Below are positions 1-5,276 of a stretch of DNA of 5,525 bases, piece by piece (within the stretch, counting starts at the first letter, position 1; each line of letters starts with the position of its first letter). Source of the DNA: Spirochaetota bacterium (GTDB lineage: Bacteria > Spirochaetota > UBA4802 > JAFGJZ01); assembly GCA_023396665.1 (NCBI GenBank), contig JAEWVL010000275.1, positions 1-5,525 on the forward strand. The letters run 5' to 3'. Both the position numbers and the translations under genes were made by a program. Below the pieces are notes generated by a model. It was given only the letters and a program-made list of their open reading frames with translations. It made no database searches and was not told the DNA's origin.

Positions 1-1
1 G

Positions 2-685
2 CTTTCACCTGCCATGATTACACGCGAAGGCGGCAAGCGTTCTGTGACAATAAGCGCAGATGTCGATCCCAGCCTTACGAATTCGTCAGAAGCGAACGCT
101 TTGATCGGTGACTATGTGCTGGCGCACCCTTCACCTGACACCCATCTCATCTTCGGCGGACAACAGGCAGAGTCGCAGCAGAGTATGCAGGGCTTCGTTT
201 TTGCGGGTCTATTCGTGGTCGTGTCGATTTATTTCATTCTCGTCGTACTCTTCGATTCGTACATGCTGCCCGCAATGATCATGTCTATTGTACCTTTCGC
301 GGTGGCAGCGACTTTTCTTACCCTCTTGCTGCATGGGCGACCCTTGATAATGCTTTCGCTGCTCGGCATGCTCGGTCTTGTCGGTGTTGTCGTGAACGAC
401 ACCATCGTTATGATAGATCATCTGACCACCATATGTAAATCGGGGCTCTACACTGTACAACAATGCGCAAGGGCTGCGGCGGACAGGCTTCGACCGGTCT
501 GCCTGACGACGATTACAACCTTTTTCGGTCTTCTGCCGACGGCCTACGGTCTGGGGGGCGATGTCCCGTCCATTCGTCCCATGGTGCTTGTCATGGCATG
601 GGGGCTTCTCGCGTGTACCGTTGTGACACTGGTCTTCATTCCGGTGCTCTATACGATTGTGCGTCCGCCGAAAGTGGAAAGATAG
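2..685 (+). CDS. RND-family (HAE1/AcrB-like) efflux transporter, C-terminal part, 5' truncated by window edge
   Basis: This is the end of an inner-membrane proton-driven RND pump, which normally works with a periplasmic adaptor and an outer-membrane channel. The frame is open from the left edge (the first full codon is at 2), so the gene starts outside the window; about 227 of the usual ~1,000 residues are present. Seen, counting from the Met at position 14: the end of the second periplasmic domain (residues 1-55, ending in an FGGQQAES stretch), then five hydrophobic segments at about 61-83, 85-106, 109-135, 161-180 and 188-218, matching TM8-TM12. The TM10 sequence GVVVNDTIVMID and the RLRPVCLTTITTFFGLLP segment are RND hallmarks; AcrB has GLSAKNAILIVEF and RLRPILMTSLAFILG in these places. 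The TAG stop is at 683-685. Substrate cannot be inferred. The downstream MarR unit lies on the same strand, so the pump could be under its control, but the pump promoter is not visible. Confidence 0.93.
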   Translation, partial: LSPAMITREGGKRSVTISADVDPSLTNSSEANALIGDYVLAHPSPDTHLIFGGQQAESQQSMQGFVFAGLFVVVSIYFILVVLFDSYMLPAMIMSIVPFAVAATFLTLLLHGRPLIMLSLLGMLGLVGVVVNDTIVMIDHLTTICKSGLYTVQQCARAAADRLRPVCLTTITTFFGLLPTAYGLGGDVPSIRPMVLVMAWGLLACTVVTLVFIPVLYTIVRPPKVER

Positions 686-694
686 AAGAAATGC

Positions 695-722
695 TTGACA
701 TTCGTTTTAGATAAAACATAAT
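695..722 (+). promoter_or_regulatory. sigma-70-type promoter of the split-barrel protein/marR unit
   Basis: A perfect -35 box TTGACA lies at 695-700, followed after 16 bp by CATAAT at 717-722, one mismatch from TATAAT. Transcription would start near 729, leaving a leader of about 30 nt before the ATG at 759. The promoter begins only 10 bp after the RND stop codon, so the downstream pair has its own start of transcription. The -10 box sits between the two palindromic motifs annotated at 704-737, the layout expected for repression by occlusion of RNA polymerase. Confidence 0.75.
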
Positions 723-737
723 AGTTTTATCTAAAAC
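704..737. promoter_or_regulatory. duplicated palindromic operator, probable MarR-family binding sites
   Basis: GTTTTAGATAAAAC (704-717) and GTTTTATCTAAAAC (724-737) are exact reverse complements separated by ATAATA. Each half is itself a palindrome, GTTTTA-NN-TAAAAC, so the array can be read as one 34-bp inverted repeat or as two operators 20 bp apart centre to centre, which places them on nearly the same face of the helix. One copy fills the -35/-10 spacer and the other covers the predicted transcription start. Binding by the MarR-type protein encoded at 1198-1638 is inferred from self-regulation being common in that family. No third copy was noticed in the window. Confidence 0.7.
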
Positions 738-743
738 AATAAT

Positions 744-752
744 AAAGAGGAG
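744..752 (+). promoter_or_regulatory. ribosome binding site of the split-barrel protein gene
   Basis: AAAGAGGAG ends 6 nt before the ATG at 759. This is a strong Shine-Dalgarno sequence with ideal spacing and fixes the start of the gene. It lies just downstream of the second operator copy. Confidence 0.8.
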
Positions 753-758
753 CATTTT

Positions 759-1205
759 ATGGCAGAAGAACAGGCTGCACTCGATCTTACTCAGCGATCG
801 GCCTTTGTTTACGTTACGACGCTCGACAAGGGTTTTCCCGAAACACGGGTCATGTTTAACCTGCTCAAACACCGGCACGAGGCGCTTTCTTCCGGTCCAG
901 CGAAGGCGGCGAAAAATTTTGCTTCATTTCTCGCAACAAATACCGGCAGCCGAAAAGTCGCACAGATGCGGGAAGACGCGCGAGTGTGCCTTTATTATTC
1001 GGATAACAACAGCTTTGAAGGGTGTATGGTTCGCGGCAGGGTAAAGGAGATACACGAAGCTGAAATACGAAAAGCGGTTTGGACTTCGGATTGGGATATG
1101 TACTACCAGGGCGGGCTCGACGGTGGTGATTTTTCACTTTTCGAATTTATCCCTGAAAGTGTGCGCTACTATCATGGACTCAAAGTCACGGCTTTCGATG
1201 CGTGA
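759..1205 (+). CDS. pyridoxamine 5'-phosphate oxidase-like FMN-binding split-barrel protein (general stress protein 26-like)
   Basis: This is a 148-residue soluble protein with the features of the small FMN-binding split-barrel family. The N-terminal helix and first strand (residues 1-30) read LDLTQRSAFVYVTTLDKGFPETRVM. A central TNTGSRKVAQMREDARVCLYY segment (about 67-87) is the typical stretch where a phosphate-binding Ser/Arg/Lys group precedes a strand. The C-terminal FSLFEFIPESVRYYHGL closes the barrel. Members bind FMN, F420 or haem and are often linked to stress or redox chemistry; true PdxH is longer and this is not called as a vitamin B6 enzyme. The start is supported by a strong ribosome binding site and no alternative upstream ATG. 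Its last codons overlap the start of the MarR gene, so the two are co-expressed. The actual cofactor and substrate cannot be told from the sequence. Confidence 0.85.
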   Translation: MAEEQAALDLTQRSAFVYVTTLDKGFPETRVMFNLLKHRHEALSSGPAKAAKNFASFLATNTGSRKVAQMREDARVCLYYSDNNSFEGCMVRGRVKEIHEAEIRKAVWTSDWDMYYQGGLDGGDFSLFEFIPESVRYYHGLKVTAFDA

Positions 1206-1638
1206 AGGCGGCAATCTACTATCCCAGGCGCATCAGCTTTCAGGACGGGTGTTCTTTCGTGTACTCAGGGACCGTCAGCTGGACGACATAAACCCTTCAC
1301 AGGGAAGAATTCTGTATGCGCTCTGGCATGAAGATGAAATAACACAGGGTTCTCTTGCGGAGCTGACAAAGCTGGACAAGTCATCTCTTGCGCTGACTCT
1401 TGACCGGCTCGAAGCGGAGGGATGGGTGCAGCGAAAGGCGCATCCGAAAGATTCCCGGAAAAAAATTGTCTGTGCCACCGTGAAGACAAAGGATCGGTAT
1501 GCCCGTTACGAATCAGCATCAAAAGAAATGACAGACATTTTTTACCGGAATATCGATGAGACTGGCCGGGATGCATTTGAGGAAACGCTGAGAAAGATTA
1601 TCGGAAATCTTGAAAATGCCCTTGAGCAACGTACATAG
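1198..1638 (+). CDS. MarR-family transcriptional regulator
   Basis: This is a winged helix-turn-helix regulator of 146 residues, the usual size for MarR proteins, which act as dimers with the N- and C-terminal helices forming the dimer interface. Seen: the opening helix (to about residue 30), then INPSQGRILYAL. The recognition region ITQGSLAELTKLDKSSLALTLDRLEAEGWVQR spans residues 48-79, and the wing carries the family signature DSRKK (85-89). A C-terminal helical region ends ALEQRT. The only cysteine of this form is Cys92, just after the wing; redox sensing is possible but unproven. The ATG at 1198 overlaps the upstream stop by 8 nt and gives the most typical length. An in-frame ATG at 1174 would add 8 residues, and neither start has a strong ribosome binding site, so translation probably depends on coupling. 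Its likely targets are the palindromes at 704-737 and possibly the RND gene; the ligand is unknown. Confidence 0.88.
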   Translation: MREGGNLLSQAHQLSGRVFFRVLRDRQLDDINPSQGRILYALWHEDEITQGSLAELTKLDKSSLALTLDRLEAEGWVQRKAHPKDSRKKIVCATVKTKDRYARYESASKEMTDIFYRNIDETGRDAFEETLRKIIGNLENALEQRT

Positions 1639-1674
1639 ACGTAAACCGAACGCTCCTGACTTCAGCGGAACAAA

Positions 1675-1731
1675 GCCCGGAGAGATGACGATACTTTCGC
1701 AAACCGCAATATAAACTTCTGTTTGCCGGGC
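1675..1731 (-). terminator. possible nested stem-loop between the two convergent units
   Basis: The 98 bp between the marR stop and the HDOD stop hold an unusual arrangement. GCCCGG (1675-1680) and GCAAAC (1699-1704) can both pair with the contiguous arm GTTTGCCGGGC (1721-1731). Read on the minus strand, the outer GC stem is followed by CTTTGTT, a weak T-rich tail, so it could end the HDOD transcript. The outer loop is long (45 nt) unless the inner stem forms, and only six pairs support each stem. This is a tentative call. Confidence 0.28.
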
Positions 1732-1736
1732 AGACG

Positions 1737-2597
1737 CTAGAGAATCTGGCGGGCCTGATTCAGCAGTTCGGGAATCGATTCGTAGTAGTGCTCGAGATCT
1801 CTTTCGCTCAGACCGACTTTGTCGACGGCTGCATCGTCGAGGGCGTGGTAAAGTCCGTCACCGCCGATGCCGACACCGGCCATCTGGCAGATAATGTTGG
1901 CGACATGAACGATCGAGGTGTGCATCGCATATGCTTCGGGTGCCTGGGAAGGTTCGTGGTGGTAGCGCACGATGCTTTCGAGCACGTCCGGGAATTTCCA
2001 CTTTTTCAGTATGAACTGACCGATCTCCTGATGATCGTATCCCATCACCTTGCGTTCCGCTTCGGGAAAAGGAATGCCCTCTGCCTGTACGACATCGAGT
2101 ATCTCGGCGAAGGTGTGGGCGACATAGATCGCTATCACTGTTTTTCCGACATCATGAATAATGCCGCCGGTAAAAACGATGTCGGCCAGAAGTCGCTGTT
2201 TTTTGTCGAGCGCGATTTTCTTCGAAAGCATGGCAACTGCCACGTTGTGTTTCCAAAGATCACCCTTGGCTAGATCGTAGCCGATTATCGACTTGTCAAG
2301 AATCTGCTTTGTTGAAGCGACGACGACGATGTCCTTCACCTCGCGAATGCCGAGCGTAACAATGGCCTTTTCGACCGTCTCGATCTCTTTTCCCTTGCTG
2401 TAATAGGCCGAGTTTGCAAGTTTCAGTACGTTGGTGGTGATGGCCTGATCGGTCGAGATTTCCGAGGCAACCAGTTTAAAATCGACATTGGGATCATTGA
2501 CCATGTTTATGATCTTGGTCACCACATCCGGAATGGAGGGTAATCCTGAAAGATTTGCAAGGAGCGTATCAATCCTTTGTTTAATATCCTGATGCAT
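1737..2597 (-). CDS. HDOD-domain signalling protein with retained HD residues
   Basis: This is a 286-residue cytoplasmic protein made almost wholly of one HDOD domain, a catalytically divergent HD relative found in signalling proteins linked to chemotaxis, motility, second messengers and stress. Seen: the opening LSGLPSIPDVVTKI (16-29), the ANSAYYS segment (61-67), VEKAIVTLGIREVKDIV (75-91), and the HD core GGIIHDVGK (144-152). His117, His148-Asp149, His189 and His213-His214 are all present, the order of metal ligands in active HD phosphohydrolases. The GYP motif of c-di-GMP phosphodiesterases is absent. No receiver or other added domain is present. The ATG at 2597 has AGGGG 10 nt upstream. 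The gene starts 45 bp after cheD, with no evident terminator between them, so they are probably one operon. Function is inferred as signal relay or scaffold; enzymatic activity is possible but not shown. Confidence 0.88.
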   Translation of the reverse strand: MHQDIKQRIDTLLANLSGLPSIPDVVTKIINMVNDPNVDFKLVASEISTDQAITTNVLKLANSAYYSKGKEIETVEKAIVTLGIREVKDIVVVASTKQILDKSIIGYDLAKGDLWKHNVAVAMLSKKIALDKKQRLLADIVFTGGIIHDVGKTVIAIYVAHTFAEILDVVQAEGIPFPEAERKVMGYDHQEIGQFILKKWKFPDVLESIVRYHHEPSQAPEAYAMHTSIVHVANIICQMAGVGIGGDGLYHALDDAAVDKVGLSERDLEHYYESIPELLNQARQIL

Positions 2598-2642
2598 ACA
2601 GTAATAACCCCTGAAAAAGTACCTTATTTGTCGTCTTATGCA

Positions 2643-3125
2643 TTACAACTGATAGAAATACTGTTCTTTTCCCGCCGCTTTCACTTTTAGTCTGCCGTCT
2701 TCAAGAAAAAAATCGATAACCCTTCCTGTCGATCCTGACACGTCCTGGGCGACGAGGGGTATTTTCTTTTCTTCGAGAATGCGGCGTGTCATTTCGATAT
2801 TTTTTTCACCGATCAGTCCGAGCGGTGTATCCATTTTGAATTTGAACATAGACGCCCCGCCGGCGATTTTCGCGCTCATAAACTCGCGCTTGCAGCCTTC
2901 TTTCAGGAGCATTTCAATAAGCCGGGGGATGGCGGTAGAGGCGAATTTTTCGGGTTGGTCGGCATTTGTCGGTTCGGGAAGCAGGACGTGCGCAAGACCG
3001 CCGATTTTTTTCATGCGATCGTAAATACAGATACCGACACAACTGCCTAAAATTGTTCGTAGAATAACTGGGGACGAGCCAATCCTGATCTGCGCCACGC
3101 CCACATTGATCATTTCACCTGGCAT
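2643..3125 (-). CDS. cheD: chemoreceptor glutamine deamidase CheD
   Basis: CheD hydrolyses specific glutamine side chains of methyl-accepting chemotaxis proteins to glutamate, priming them for methylation, and in many bacteria also interacts with the CheC phosphatase. The start chosen (ATG at 3125) gives 160 residues, the usual CheD size. Cys29 in LGSCVGICIYD and His46 in GGLAHVLLP are 17 residues apart, the spacing of the catalytic Cys27 and His44 known in Thermotoga maritima CheD. Thr24 is the nearest threonine but sits five rather than six residues before the Cys. KIAGGASMF and LIGEKNIEMTRRIL further along are also typical, as is the DVSGSTGR segment near the end. The frame stays open to a TTG at 3263 (206 residues), but the added part is unlike CheD and overlaps a good promoter. 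Upstream AAGAGTGG is a modest ribosome binding site. No cheA, cheR or cheB is nearby, so this is an orphan chemotaxis gene within the window. Confidence 0.92.
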   Translation of the reverse strand: MPGEMINVGVAQIRIGSSPVILRTILGSCVGICIYDRMKKIGGLAHVLLPEPTNADQPEKFASTAIPRLIEMLLKEGCKREFMSAKIAGGASMFKFKMDTPLGLIGEKNIEMTRRILEEKKIPLVAQDVSGSTGRVIDFFLEDGRLKVKAAGKEQYFYQL

Positions 3126-3168
3126 AGTACCACTCTTGTAGTTAGTCGAAATACATTCCGCATACTCT

Positions 3169-3197
3169 ACTGTATCGTCAAAGAGCCGATCTGTCAA
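3169..3197 (-). promoter_or_regulatory. probable sigma-70 promoter of the cheD-HDOD operon
   Basis: On the minus strand a perfect TTGACA (3192-3197) is followed after 17 bp by TACAGT (3169-3174), which matches TATAAT at four of six positions. Transcription would start near 3162, about 37 nt before the cheD ATG at 3125. The position supports the shorter cheD start, because the longer TTG start and the in-frame ATG at 3200 would lie upstream of the transcript. The remaining sequence from here to 3320 shows no gene and no convincing terminator. Confidence 0.5.
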
Positions 3198-3320
3198 CAT
3201 GAACTGTAAAAATGAGCCTGTTGCCGCGCAAAAAGTGCTTAATCCGGTGTGGACGCCATGCAATTCAACCCTGAATGAGGTCTTAGTGCTGCACTCGCTG
3301 ATTATTCGGGTTTTCCCAAT

Positions 3321-4538
3321 TTATATTTCGGCGAGAAGCAGTGTAATGTCATCATCAAAATCGATATGACCGCAGAAATCGAAAAAGTGTTCCTCGATAA
3401 ACTTGAGTTTGTCGGGAATATCCTCGAGAACGGCATTGGCAAAAACCTGTTCAAGGCGTTCGAGGCCGAACATCTCGTTTTTGCGGTTGCGCTGTTCGAG
3501 TATACCGTCGGTGTAGAAAAGCAGTTTGTCACCCGGTTCGATCGGAAAGGTCTCTTCCATGTACTTCGTTCCGTCGGTGATGCCGATGCCGATGCCCTTC
3601 GCGCTGATCGGTTGCAGCGAGCAGCTCTTTTCTTTCCAGAATAACGGATGGTGATGACCGCCTTTTGCAAAAGTAACGGTCATCTTGTCGGTGTTAATGA
3701 GCGCGTAGTAGCAGGTTGCGAAATACTTCGCCATAATGGAGTGATAATGCTCGTTCACGGCGGTCATAACCGAGGCCGGACTGTCGGGAAACTGCTCAAC
3801 GTAGATAGAAAAGGCCGATTTAATGACCCCCGTAGCCATCGCGGCGGTAATGCCATGGCCGACAACATCTGCAATCGTCACTCCGACACCGCTGTTGAGG
3901 GGGGATATGTTCAGGAAGTCGCCGCCCACCTCGAGACAGGGTTTGTAGATAAAAGAGTACTTGATGCCCTTGAGGGTGTTCGTCGGTTTTGTGAAAAGTT
4001 CGTTGTTGATGAAGTAACGCTGCACCTCTTTTGCGTGATTGAGATCTTTGTTGATCTCGTTCAGTGTTTCCGAAGTCTCCTTGAGAATGTTCTGCGAAAA
4101 GGTGAAGTTGGTTGCCATGTTACGAAAGCGGAAAAAGGTCTCTTTGAGGCAGTTTTTGTAGAAAATATTGGCGATTTTGAGATTGCGGTTGATCAAATCG
4201 TCGAAATCGCGTTTACGCAGGTGTAAAATCTCGCAATCTTCGATTGCAAGAACATTAGCCGAACGGGGCATGCTGTCAAGCAGTGAGAGCTCTCCGAAAT
4301 ATGAACCGGACTCGAGAACGGCCAGAAAAACCTCATCTTTCGTTTCGGTTGTCTTGAATACGCGAACCCGCCCGTTTATGAGAATATACATCGAGCTGCC
4401 GTCGGCACCTTCCTGAATTATAAGCGAGTTTTCGGGAAACTGCAGCGTACGGGAAATCGAAAGTATCTCTTCGGCGTCGGAGTCGGAGAAGCCGTTGAAA
4501 ATAGCCACATTTTTAATAATATCACGCGTTGTCATCAT
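3321..4538 (-). CDS. cyclic nucleotide-binding domain fused to SpoIIE/RsbU-type PP2C serine phosphatase
   Basis: This 405-residue cytoplasmic protein joins two known modules. Residues ~11-118 form a cyclic nucleotide-binding domain: IIQEGADGSSMYILINGRVRVF, then the phosphate-binding cassette FGELSLLDSMPRSANV (81-96) with Glu83 and Arg92 in the places used to hold cAMP or cGMP in CRP-like domains. A helical linker (~119-180) ends in HAKEVQRYF, the entry helix typical of RsbU/SpoIIE phosphatases. The PP2C domain follows, with metal-binding motifs GGDF (205-208), DVVGHG (224-229), TDG (343-345) and DDDIT (395-399) all intact, so it should be active. Relatives dephosphorylate STAS-domain anti-sigma antagonists or response-type partners; no such partner is in the window. 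The start is ATG 4538 with GGGAG 10 nt upstream; a second ATG follows directly, and a TTG at 4559 is rejected because it precedes this ribosome binding site. cheD follows on the same strand after 195 bp, apparently from its own promoter. Confidence 0.92.
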   Translation of the reverse strand: MMTTRDIIKNVAIFNGFSDSDAEEILSISRTLQFPENSLIIQEGADGSSMYILINGRVRVFKTTETKDEVFLAVLESGSYFGELSLLDSMPRSANVLAIEDCEILHLRKRDFDDLINRNLKIANIFYKNCLKETFFRFRNMATNFTFSQNILKETSETLNEINKDLNHAKEVQRYFINNELFTKPTNTLKGIKYSFIYKPCLEVGGDFLNISPLNSGVGVTIADVVGHGITAAMATGVIKSAFSIYVEQFPDSPASVMTAVNEHYHSIMAKYFATCYYALINTDKMTVTFAKGGHHHPLFWKEKSCSLQPISAKGIGIGITDGTKYMEETFPIEPGDKLLFYTDGILEQRNRKNEMFGLERLEQVFANAVLEDIPDKLKFIEEHFFDFCGHIDFDDDITLLLAEI

Positions 4539-4594
4539 TTCGGATCGGCTCCCGTACAATCACCAAAAAAGCGAAGGGATATTAATCACCATTG

Positions 4595-4614
4595 TATATT
4601 TATTCATAAATGTA
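4595..4614. promoter_or_regulatory. AT-rich imperfect palindrome upstream of the cNMP-PP2C gene
   Basis: The core ATTTAT-TC-ATAAAT (4598-4611) is a perfect palindrome, and one mismatch outwards it extends to a 20-bp element. It lies 57 bp upstream of the ATG at 4538 in a run of AT-rich DNA that is the most likely promoter region for the phosphatase gene. No clean -35/-10 pair is readable: TTTACA (minus strand) overlaps the element without a well-spaced -10. It may be an operator; this is inferred only from symmetry and position. Confidence 0.35.
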
Positions 4615-4707
4615 AAGAATAATTCCTGCACAAACAAGAGCAAATTGCAAATAAAGAGCAGTCGAAAACGCTTTAGCTGTGATAATCATATATATTGCGA
4701 GCTGTGC

Positions 4708-4739
4708 GGGGGGATACGACATGGCGCTATCCCCCCCCC
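4708..4739. terminator. G-run/C-run stem-loop downstream of the NlpC/P60 gene
   Basis: GGGGGGATA (4708-4716) pairs exactly with TATCCCCCC (4728-4736) around an 11-nt loop, and the C run continues to 4739 (nine in all). The stem begins 20 nt beyond the stop codon of the NlpC/P60 gene, which reads on the minus strand. It is very stable but is not followed by a T tract on either strand, so it is not a textbook intrinsic terminator. It may act as a 3'-end stabiliser or a T-tract-independent stop. With the AT-rich element at 4595-4614 it accounts for the gene-free stretch 4539-4758. Confidence 0.5.
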
Positions 4740-4758
4740 AAGCCCTACGCACTGGTCG

Positions 4759-5274
4759 TTATTCATCAATATACGATACGACACCGGTAATCTGGTTTTC
4801 CCAGTAGCCGATAAATTCCTGTTCTTTCACGACAGAGCCGCTGCTTGGCGCATGAATAAAAGTTGTGCTGCTCGTGATTATGCCGACATGGCTGACGGGC
4901 GAGTAGAACGCCACGATGTCTCCGTACTTAGCGCCTTCCATGCCGACTTGATTGCCCCCGGCGTATTGATCCCGTGAGACCCTGGGAATTTCGATGCCAT
5001 TACTCGTATAGCAGTAATAGCACAGACCTGAACAGTCAAAGCCAGTGGAAGGGTCTTCCCCTCCGTAAAGGTAGGGAAGGCCTATCTGTTCACGGGCGAG
5101 ATCGACAATTGCGCTTCGCAGATCATCGGTGAGAAGATCGCTGTCGTCGGCGATTTCTTCGGCACCGCTGTTTGTCGAGTCGTCGTCGTCGAGCAGCCAG
5201 TCGGCAACATCGTCGCAGGCGCTAAGGGATAGCGCGAGTAATACTGTGAACAAAAAAGAAGCAATTTTTTTCAT
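4759..5274 (-). CDS. NlpC/P60-family peptidase, predicted lipoprotein
   Basis: This is a cell-wall cysteine peptidase of 171 residues; NlpC/P60 enzymes usually cut peptide stems of peptidoglycan. A type II signal peptide is visible: MKK, a hydrophobic stretch 4-18, and lipobox LSAC with the lipidated Cys20. Then comes a linker (21-51) with 14 Asp/Glu residues, including four Asp in a row, and no Lys or Arg. The catalytic domain starts about residue 54: QIGLPYLYGG (63-72), Cys81 in DCSGLCYYCY, His129 in SHVGIITS and His141 in FIHAP make the expected Cys-His-His set. GDIVAFY (118-124) is also typical. Asp at +2 after the lipid-bearing Cys is the inner-membrane retention signal in enterobacteria; whether this host obeys that rule is unknown. 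The ATG at 5274 has GAGG 5 nt upstream, and that site spans the end of the ankyrin gene, implying coupled translation. It could be a wall remodeller or an antibacterial effector. Confidence 0.9.
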   Translation of the reverse strand: MKKIASFLFTVLLALSLSACDDVADWLLDDDDSTNSGAEEIADDSDLLTDDLRSAIVDLAREQIGLPYLYGGEDPSTGFDCSGLCYYCYTSNGIEIPRVSRDQYAGGNQVGMEGAKYGDIVAFYSPVSHVGIITSSTTFIHAPSSGSVVKEQEFIGYWENQITGVVSYIDE

Positions 5275-5276
5275 GA

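Noticed and set aside
209..714. Open frames of 80 or so codons on both strands inside the RND gene
   Set aside because: Their translations have no family features and they lie over a well-supported membrane protein; they are other-frame shadows.
691..714. A seven-codon frame (ATG to TAA) just after the RND gene that could look like a leader peptide
   Set aside because: It overlaps the -35 box and lies upstream of the predicted transcription start, so the unit's own transcript would not contain it.
3306..3318. GGG-TTTT-CCC mini-hairpin just after the phosphatase stop as a terminator
   Set aside because: Only three firm GC pairs and no T tract on the minus strand.
3648..4226. A 192-codon plus-strand frame opposite the phosphatase gene
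   Set aside because: It is antisense to conserved PP2C motifs, has no family features and is explained by codon bias of the real gene.
4676..4692. TGTGATAATCATATATA as a CRP-type site, tempting because of the cyclic-nucleotide-binding gene
   Set aside because: Only one half (TGTGA) matches; the TCACA half is absent at the right spacing.
4495..4977. A 160-codon plus-strand frame across the phosphatase start, the gap and the NlpC/P60 gene
   Set aside because: It spans two real minus-strand genes and the intergenic hairpin, and its product shows no recognisable domain.
5008..5034. CxxxCxxC pattern (Cys81, Cys85, Cys88) in the NlpC/P60 protein, resembling a radical-SAM cluster motif
   Set aside because: Cys81 is the expected NlpC/P60 catalytic residue in DCSG, and the rest of the protein fits that fold and is exported; the spacing is coincidental.
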